Shown piece after piece: positions 58,501 to 64,000 of a stretch of DNA of 64,000 bases. Position 1 is the first letter of the stretch; every line of letters begins with the position of its first letter. The notes under the pieces are model-generated. The model made no database searches and was not told the origin of the DNA. It saw only the letters and a program-made list of their open reading frames with translations. The stretch is from the NCBI RefSeq assembly GCF_030676415.1, contig NZ_JAUUTW010000012.1, positions 1-64,000 on the forward strand, written 5' to 3'. This DNA comes from Peribacillus frigoritolerans. GTDB taxonomy: Bacteria; Bacillota; Bacilli; Bacillales; DSM-1321. Both the position numbers and the translations under genes were made by a program.

Positions 58501-61500
58501 CTGTCAAAGAAGCATATTCATATTGTCTTCTTTCTATCTCTTCCTCTTGTATCTTCTGCAACCAATCCATTACTTTTATATCATCTATTAACTGAATTCG
58601 CGTCGGTGATGTGGTAATAAAAGGACCTACAATGTTTTCAACATCAATAATCTCCGTAGGGCGTCCTGAGCTAGTTACACCATAGACAATGTCATCTTCT
58701 CCACTATACCGGCTCATGAGATACGCCCACGCACCTTGAATTACCGTATTCAAAGTGAGCCTATTGCGCTTCGCCCAGTTTTGTAACGCTTGGGTTTGCT
58801 CTTTTGATAAATAAGTTACCTTCTCTGTGTAACCTTTTTCTTGCTCCTTACTTTCTAAGCCAAGCAGGGTTGGCGCTGTAAAGCCTCTGAGTTTCTCTCT
58901 CCAGAATTTTTCCGCTTGCTCCTGATCCTGCTCGTTCAGCCACTGAATATATTTCTTGTATGGCGGTGACTTAGGTAAATCCACAGCCTCTCCTTTCATC
59001 CTCTTCTGGTACACTGTAAGCAATTGGTTAAAGACCAGTGGCAGGCTCCATCCATCCAACAAAATATGGTGATGCGTCCAAACAACCCGATATTCTTCCT
59101 CCGCTTCTTGAATGACAGTCACCCGCATCAATGGCGCTTCATCAAAAAGAAAGGCTTGTTTTCGATCCGATGCCAAAAAGGCTTTTCGTTTCTCCTCTTT
59201 TTCTTCATCAGACAACGCACGCCAATCCACTTCATTCAGCTTAAATGGGATATGTTCATACACCACTTGCAAGGGCTCTTCAATCTCATCCCACACAAAT
59301 GCTGAACGAAAGATCTCATGCCGCTGGATCGTCGATTTCCACGCCTGCTCGAAAGTAAGGATATCCAATTTACCTTTAAACAGGAAACTTAATTGCACCA
59401 TATACGGCGCCGAATGTTCATCCCCTTGATCATGCAGCGTATGAAAGATCATGCCTTCCTGCAAAGGTGATAGCGGATATAGGTCGGTAATCGGATAATT
59501 CTTTCCACGATTCATCTTAAATAGTACTTTGTTCAAATCTGTTGGGGTGAGATTTGCAATCGCAAAATCCGAAACGGTCAGCGCAGATTCTCCACCCGAA
59601 GAATGAATCAATCCACTCAATTGATGGAGCATATTCTCTGATACACTTTGAATGGTCGACTTCGCAAACTGTCCAACATTGTACACCCAAGTGAAATGAA
59701 GTTTTCCATCGGTTACAATCCCGATTACATCGATCAAATGTGATCGCTTGGAACCAGGAGCATGATCTAAGCGTGTAAACCCGGTCTCCGGAGCAAACAT
59801 TGCATCGTCAGAGAACATTTGGTCAAATTGTCCAAGATAGTTAAAGCTAATGGACGGCGTGATTTGAGACTGGAATCGCTCACGCATCGCTGGATTTAAG
59901 TACCGCAAAATCCCATAGTCAACGCCCTTATTAGGAATTTGGCGCACTTGTTCTTTGACTGCTTTTAAAGCTGCGATGGGCGTGTTAGCACCTGTAATAT
60001 TCAAGTGAACAGGATAGATACTTGTAAACCATCCCACGGATCTCGATAGGTCAACGTCTTCGATGATCTCTTCCCGACCATGACCCTCCAAATCCAAGGT
60101 CAGCGTAGGATGACCTGTCCATGCTGCCGTAGCCTGTACCAATGCTGCCAATAGTACTTCATTAATTTGGACACGATGGGTGCTTGAAATCTCTTGCAAT
60201 AACGCACGGGTCTCTTTCTCATCTAGCACCACAGTAATCTCCTCGGTTGCTGTGTTTGCTGGATCTTCGAGTGTGGCATCCACTGGTATCATAGCCCCTT
60301 CTTGTTCGGACTGCCGCTCCCAGTAATCACGCACTTCTTGCACAATCCCAGATTCAGCGTAATGACGCAATTTCTCCGACCATGCTTTAAAGGATGTACT
60401 CTTTGTGGGTAATTGGATCTTCTGAGCCTGGCTCGCTTGATTATACCCCGTTTGCAGATCCTCCAGTAAAATTCGCCAAGAAACACCATCCACTGCTAAG
60501 TGATGAATCGCCCAGAATAATCGGCCGGGTCTCTTCTCACCTTCATCAAAATACACCATTCTCATTAGCGGTCCTGCGTGTAAGTGTACGCTTGCTTGTG
60601 CAGTGTCAATCTCCGCTTGAATCACTTGATGCCATTCTGCTTGTGGCACTTCTTCTAATGAAATCACTGTCAGCGTCGATTGTTCTTCAATTCCTTCATT
60701 CCGCTGTTTCCAAGCTCCATCCGGTAAACGTTCATATCTTAAACGCAAGGCATCATGATGAATCAGAAGGTTACGCACAGATTTCTCCAGTAATACGATA
60801 TCCAGTCGCTCTTTTGTTCTAAAAAACATGGATTGATTCCAATGATGTGGGTTGGGATGATTTTGTTCAAAAAACCATTGCTGAATTGGTGTAAGAATCA
60901 GGTCTCCAGTTACAGCTCCTTGCTCCGCTTGTACACCCTGCTCTTCTTTGACTACTTGCGCCAACTCGGAAATCGTTTGGTGTTCAAACATTTGCTTCGG
61001 TGTCAATTGCAAACCTGCTTGCTTCGCGCGAGAGACAATCTGAATGCTGAGAATCGAGTCTCCACCGATTTCAAAAAAGTTTTCATGAATGCCAATCGGT
61101 TTTGTGCCTAACACACGTTCCCATATCATGGTAAGTATTTGTTCACGCTCATTTCTTGGAGCCACGTAGCCTCCTTCTGTCCCTTGACGATCTGGCACAG
61201 GCAAAGTTTTCCGATCAATCTTTCCATTTAGGGTCAGTGGTAACTCTTCCATCTCGACAAAGTAGGCGGGAACCATATGGCTTGGCAGTTGTGCTTTGAG
61301 ATACTCGCGCCATTCTTCTTTACGCCCTTCACCCACTACATAGGCTACCAATCGCTTATCTCCTGGCTGATCTTCCCTCACCATCACAACGGCCTCTTTT
61401 ACCGAGAGATGCTCCTGTAAGGTTGCCTCAATTTCCCCAAGCTCAATCCGAAATCCTCTAATTTTCACTTGGTTATCCAATCTTCCTAGATAATCCAAGT

Positions 61501-64000
61501 TACCATCAGGAAGGTACCTCACGAGATCTCCTGTTCGATATAGCCTCTCTCCTTCTTTGAATGGATGAGAAATAAAACGTTCGGACGTTAACGCTGGACG
61601 ATTCAAGTATCCTCTCGCTAGGCCTGCTCCACCAATATAAAGTTCACCCGTTACACCAACTGGAACAGGTAACCAATTCCCATCTAATACATAGGCTTGA
61701 ACGTTCGGCAACGGACGGCCAATGGTTACTCGCTTACTATCTTTTTTGATACGATAGCATGTCGCATCAACCGTACATTCTGTAGGACCATATACGTTAT
61801 AAAAATGGATCTTGTCAGCCTCTACTAATTGTTCCCATAGTGACGGCACAATTGCTTCGCCACCGACCAGTACCTTACTTGGAACATGAACACCATCATT
61901 TGTTTCTAACAACCCGCCATCTATGAGTAATTGGAGTAATGAAGGTGTCATATCGAACATTTCCAACTTATTCTCCCGAATATAGGATAGAAACAGTTGA
62001 GGATCACTGCGAACTTCGTTCGGAATAATATACAAACTAGAACCATACAAAAGCATTTGTAATTGCTGAACGGATACATCAAAGGCGATCGAAGCATTTA
62101 AACCGACGCGCATGTTAGTAGGTGTCTCATGTGAAAAAACTTCTTTCTGTAAACCATACGATAGATTTAGTACAGAATGATGCTGTACCAAAGCCCCCTT
62201 TGGATTCCCGGTCGAACCCGAAGTATAGATCACATACGCTAAGTTTTCTCCTGTCACTTCGCATATTGGTGAAAGGGTGCTTTCTCGTGAGATCATCGCT
62301 TGATCCCGGTCCAAACAAACTGCTTCAACTTCTTCAGGTATCCAACCTTTTAATGCTTCGTTCGTGACCAATACTTGAATCCCTGTGTCCTCCAGAATAT
62401 ATCGTAGGCGACTTTCTGGATACGATGAATCCAATGGAACATAGGCTGCCCCAGCTTTCCAGATTCCCATGAGACCGACAATCATCTCAACTGAACGTTG
62501 GAAGCAGAGCCCGACCAATGACTCTGTCCCAATCCCACATTTCTGGAGATAATGGGCCAATTGGTTTGCTTTCTCATTCAGCTCTCGATACGTCAACTGA
62601 TGATTTTCATCCACCACCGCCACGGTGTCAGGTGTACGATCCACTTGATCTTCAAACAGTTTATGGATTACACTCTCACGTGGGTACGCTACAGCATTAT
62701 CATTCCACTCTTCTAGCAGCTGCTGCTCCACTTCCGATAGCATCGTCAACTTCGTCAGTGATTTATCAGGATGTTCCACGATTTCATTCAACCAGTTTTC
62801 AAAATGCTCAGCCATACGTCTGATAGTTACAACGTCAAATAAATCAGTCTTATAGACAAAAGAAAGGACTAAACCCTCTTCCACCTCTGCGGCGCTTAAA
62901 CTCAAATCAAACTTGGCGATCGAAGCATGAATTTCCATCGCTTCTAAACTTCTTCCATGAAGCTTTGGTAGACCTTGTTTCGTGTTTTGCAAGGTAAACA
63001 TGGTTTGGAAGATCGGAGAATGACTTATACTTCGCTCGGGTTGTATGACCTCTACAATCTTTTCAAACGGAACATCTTGGTACTCATACGCTCTCAATGC
63101 TTTTGTCCTTACCTGATACAACAACTCTTGGAATGTTGGTGCGCCACTCAGATCAGCCCGATAAACCAACGTGTTGACGAAGAAACCAATCAACCCTTCA
63201 ATCTCGCGATAATTCCGATTTGCAATCGGGCTTCCGACAAGAATATCGGATTGTCCTGTATAACGGGAGAGGAAGCTTTGATACGATGCCAGTAAGGTCA
63301 TGAAGAGCGTCGACCCTTCTTGACGACTAAGTTCGTTCAGTTTGTCGCGTAACGAGCGTGACAACAACACAGTGTGTGTCGATCCGCTATGGGTTTGCTC
63401 CGCAGGACGAGGACGATCCATCGGCAACATTAAGACTGGTAACTCGCCAGACAGCTCTTCCTTCCAATATGCAAGCTGCTGATCAAGTACTTCTTCTTTC
63501 AACCATTCCCTTTGCCATTGGGCAAAGTCAGCATATTGAACCGGTAATGGTGCGAGTTCTACTGGTTTACCACCAACCGCAGCTTCATAGAATGCCATCC
63601 ATTCTTGGAGCAAGATTTCCATCGACCAGCCATCCGAGATAATATGATGCATGGTACAAATAAGAATCCATTCTTCTGCGATTTGCATGATTTGCCCACG
63701 GATCAACGGACCTTGTCCTAAGTCAAATGGCGCTTCGACTTCGTTTTGGATCAATTGTTCCATTTCCCTTTCTCTCTCTTCCGGAGAAAGCGTAGTTAGA
63801 TCCATTTGGGAAAGGGACCGGAAAGCATACGGTTGAATCTGTTGCACTGGATGACCATCCACTTCATGGAACACCGTCCGCAAAGATTCATGACGCTCTA
63901 ACAACTGATTCCATCCCGTCTCCAATGCTTCGGGTACCCAATTCCCTGTAAGATGGCATACTATCGGCATATTATAAAGTGCACTATTGGGCGTGAATTG
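55589..64000 (-). CDS. Non-ribosomal peptide synthetase, C-terminal part (C-A-T-E-C-A-T-TE), 5' end outside window
   Basis: At least 2803 codons; the frame is open through the right edge, and the first ATG (63970) lies inside a condensation domain, so it is not the start. Positions are counted from that ATG. C1 (HHIISDGW near 112, L-L type), A1 (YTSGSTGNPKG near 590), T1 (GGDSI near 975), epimerisation domain (HHLAVDGVSW near 1160; SFNYLGQFD), C2 (HHHILLDGW near 1635, typical after an E domain), A2 (FDSSVKQ near 2148), T2 (GGHSL near 2487), thioesterase (GGWSLGG near 2620, Asp in MDTK, His in PGSHEE). Pocket residues read by eye: A1 D-V-Q-D-L-G-V-V-D-K, close to the Gln code; A2 D-S-K-D-L-G-V-V-D-K, close to the Glu code. 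The peptide should therefore end D-Gln-Glu and be released by the thioesterase. The product is not identified. Confidence 0.93.
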   Translation of the reverse strand, partial: QFTPNSALYNMPIVCHLTGNWVPEALETGWNQLLERHESLRTVFHEVDGHPVQQIQPYAFRSLSQMDLTTLSPEEREREMEQLIQNEVEAPFDLGQGPLIRGQIMQIAEEWILICTMHHIISDGWSMEILLQEWMAFYEAAVGGKPVELAPLPVQYADFAQWQREWLKEEVLDQQLAYWKEELSGELPVLMLPMDRPRPAEQTHSGSTHTVLLSRSLRDKLNELSRQEGSTLFMTLLASYQSFLSRYTGQSDILVGSPIANRNYREIEGLIGFFVNTLVYRADLSGAPTFQELLYQVRTKALRAYEYQDVPFEKIVEVIQPERSISHSPIFQTMFTLQNTKQGLPKLHGRSLEAMEIHASIAKFDLSLSAAEVEEGLVLSFVYKTDLFDVVTIRRMAEHFENWLNEIVEHPDKSLTKLTMLSEVEQQLLEEWNDNAVAYPRESVIHKLFEDQVDRTPDTVAVVDENHQLTYRELNEKANQLAHYLQKCGIGTESLVGLCFQRSVEMIVGLMGIWKAGAAYVPLDSSYPESRLRYILEDTGIQVLVTNEALKGWIPEEVEAVCLDRDQAMISRESTLSPICEVTGENLAYVIYTSGSTGNPKGALVQHHSVLNLSYGLQKEVFSHETPTNMRVGLNASIAFDVSVQQLQMLLYGSSLYIIPNEVRSDPQLFLSYIRENKLEMFDMTPSLLQLLIDGGLLETNDGVHVPSKVLVGGEAIVPSLWEQLVEADKIHFYNVYGPTECTVDATCYRIKKDSKRVTIGRPLPNVQAYVLDGNWLPVPVGVTGELYIGGAGLARGYLNRPALTSERFISHPFKEGERLYRTGDLVRYLPDGNLDYLGRLDNQVKIRGFRIELGEIEATLQEHLSVKEAVVMVREDQPGDKRLVAYVVGEGRKEEWREYLKAQLPSHMVPAYFVEMEELPLTLNGKIDRKTLPVPDRQGTEGGYVAPRNEREQILTMIWERVLGTKPIGIHENFFEIGGDSILSIQIVSRAKQAGLQLTPKQMFEHQTISELAQVVKEEQGVQAEQGAVTGDLILTPIQQWFFEQNHPNPHHWNQSMFFRTKERLDIVLLEKSVRNLLIHHDALRLRYERLPDGAWKQRNEGIEEQSTLTVISLEEVPQAEWHQVIQAEIDTAQASVHLHAGPLMRMVYFDEGEKRPGRLFWAIHHLAVDGVSWRILLEDLQTGYNQASQAQKIQLPTKSTSFKAWSEKLRHYAESGIVQEVRDYWERQSEQEGAMIPVDATLEDPANTATEEITVVLDEKETRALLQEISSTHRVQINEVLLAALVQATAAWTGHPTLTLDLEGHGREEIIEDVDLSRSVGWFTSIYPVHLNITGANTPIAALKAVKEQVRQIPNKGVDYGILRYLNPAMRERFQSQITPSISFNYLGQFDQMFSDDAMFAPETGFTRLDHAPGSKRSHLIDVIGIVTDGKLHFTWVYNVGQFAKSTIQSVSENMLHQLSGLIHSSGGESALTVSDFAIANLTPTDLNKVLFKMNRGKNYPITDLYPLSPLQEGMIFHTLHDQGDEHSAPYMVQLSFLFKGKLDILTFEQAWKSTIQRHEIFRSAFVWDEIEEPLQVVYEHIPFKLNEVDWRALSDEEKEEKRKAFLASDRKQAFLFDEAPLMRVTVIQEAEEEYRVVWTHHHILLDGWSLPLVFNQLLTVYQKRMKGEAVDLPKSPPYKKYIQWLNEQDQEQAEKFWREKLRGFTAPTLLGLESKEQEKGYTEKVTYLSKEQTQALQNWAKRNRLTLNTVIQGAWAYLMSRYSGEDDIVYGVTSSGRPTEIIDVENIVGPFITTSPTRIQLIDDIKVMDWLQKIQEEEIERRQYEYASLTEIQGWSEVPRGTPLFHTLYVFENYPVKEESSGNLEIGELEGVEQTHYPLGLTVVPESQLLLKLKYDRSKFNGLTIERMLGHLSQVLKRMIENVDQTLSELVYVTEIEQKQLLEEWNDNAAAYPRESVIHKLFEDQVNRTPDTVAVVDENHQLTYRELNEKANQLAHYLHKCGIGTESMVGLCFQRSVEMIVGLMGILKAGSAYVPLDPSYPESHLRYILEDTGIQVLVTNEALKGWIPEEVEAVCLDRDQAMISRESTLSPICKVTGENLAYVIYTSGSTGNPKGVLVQHHSVLNLSYGLQKEVFSHVIPVNMRVGLNASIAFDSSVKQLQMLLYGSSLYIISNEVRSDPQQFVSYIRENKLEMFDITPSLLQLLIDEGLLETNDSVHVPSKVLVGGEAIMPSLWEQLVEEDHIHFYNVYGPTECTVDATCYRIKKDSKRVTIGRPLPNVQAYVLDGNRLPVPVGVTGELYIGGAGLARGYLNRPELTSERFIPHPFNEGERLYRTGDLVRYLADGHLDYLGRIDNQVKIRGFRIELGEIEANLESHPSVKEAVVLIREDQTGDQRLVAYVVGEGSMLEWREHLKRQVPNYMVPAHFIEVDAIPLTTNGKVDRKALNSLTIQRESTFSTPIIPRDEIEYQLITIWQDLLQIEDVHVNDDFFNRGGHSLLVIKLISKVREKFGKEIKVSALIKNPTVEGIAYLIRENHGMAKSLSVLVPLQESEKRPFFCVHPFMGNVFCYIQLARLLKDHCSFYGLQNPLVEKEGMNGLTLSEVVQLYIEEMKRAQPEGPYRLGGWSLGGAIAYEIATMLRNQGEEVEVLVLMDTKVPSEQDYKTEDEMLSYILKHFIHLELVEQEEELVHQQEMLVDQLIVEGVLPHDADLTSLKQITNAHRKCLNLMAEHVLTPYFGEVIYFSAEEGIELFTEWKPLLQGKVNKYSVPGSHEEIVFSPAVEKIGKYLVNELEGVEGAY

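Noticed and set aside
63970..63970. Start codon of the NRPS at 63970
   Set aside because: The frame is open upstream and reads condensation-domain sequence (PNSALYN) before this Met; the true start is outside the window.
1..64000. CRISPR arrays, tRNA, rRNA
   Set aside because: No regularly spaced repeats and no tRNA- or rRNA-like sequences were seen on either strand.

Overview
The window looks like a chromosome segment of an aerobic, endospore-forming member of the Bacillaceae. The gene order matches the Bacillus subtilis spo0A region (yqjI to yqhP), and the window carries spo0A, spoIVB and the complete spoIIIA operon. Low GC, strong AAGGAGG-type ribosome sites, and methylmalonyl-CoA mutase genes (absent from B. 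subtilis) would fit Peribacillus or a related genus, but the genus is inference. Almost all genes lie on the minus strand.

Layout. 1-126: right end of an IS1182-type insertion sequence. 256-8671: gnd, DNA polymerase IV, a broken cheW-like gene, an M20 peptidase, the methylmalonyl-CoA epimerase/carboxyltransferase pair, the tiny membrane protein gene prli42, an L,D-transpeptidase and a FUSC-type membrane protein. 8863-11916: arginine-type ABC transporter and bacilliredoxin. 12128-26391: methylmalonyl-CoA mutase (mutA, mutB, meaB) and the branched-chain keto acid dehydrogenase operon (bcd-lpdV-bkdAA-bkdAB-bkdB) with its sigma-54 activator bkdR and a clear -24/-12 promoter. 26597-39089: yqzF-like gene, a phosphodiesterase, a DUF342 remnant, spo0A, spoIVB, recN, ahrC, tlyA, dxs, ispA, xseB, xseA. 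39228-43319: folD, nusB, yqhY, accC, accB. 43942-49165: spoIIIAH to spoIIIAA. 49595-54093: efp, Xaa-Pro peptidase, aroQ, yqhR, yqhQ, yqhP. 54101-55382: a decayed IS1182-type element. 55589-64000: the C-terminal part of a non-ribosomal peptide synthetase that runs off the right edge.

How the genes work together. Valine, isoleucine and leucine are deaminated by Bcd, and the keto acids are oxidised by the Bkd complex. The propionyl-CoA that arises from valine and isoleucine can be carboxylated, epimerised (Mce) and rearranged (MutAB, protected by MeaB) to succinyl-CoA. The ptb and buk genes that sit in the B. subtilis bkd operon are missing here. Spo0A, SpoIVB and SpoIIIAA-AH cover sporulation entry, the sigma-K checkpoint and the mother-cell-to-forespore channel.

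The most unusual signal is a family of mobile-element ends. A short non-autonomous element (49322-49564) has both ends of the IS1182-type element. It sits inside the efp terminator and is flanked by two copies of that terminator hairpin, which looks like a target duplication. A related element follows bkdB (17757-17962). The IS copy next to the synthetase is flanked by two different hairpins, suggesting that IS recombination joined the synthetase to the core chromosome. The synthetase fragment reads C-A-T-E-C-A-T-TE, and its specificity residues suggest D-Gln followed by Glu at the end of the peptide.
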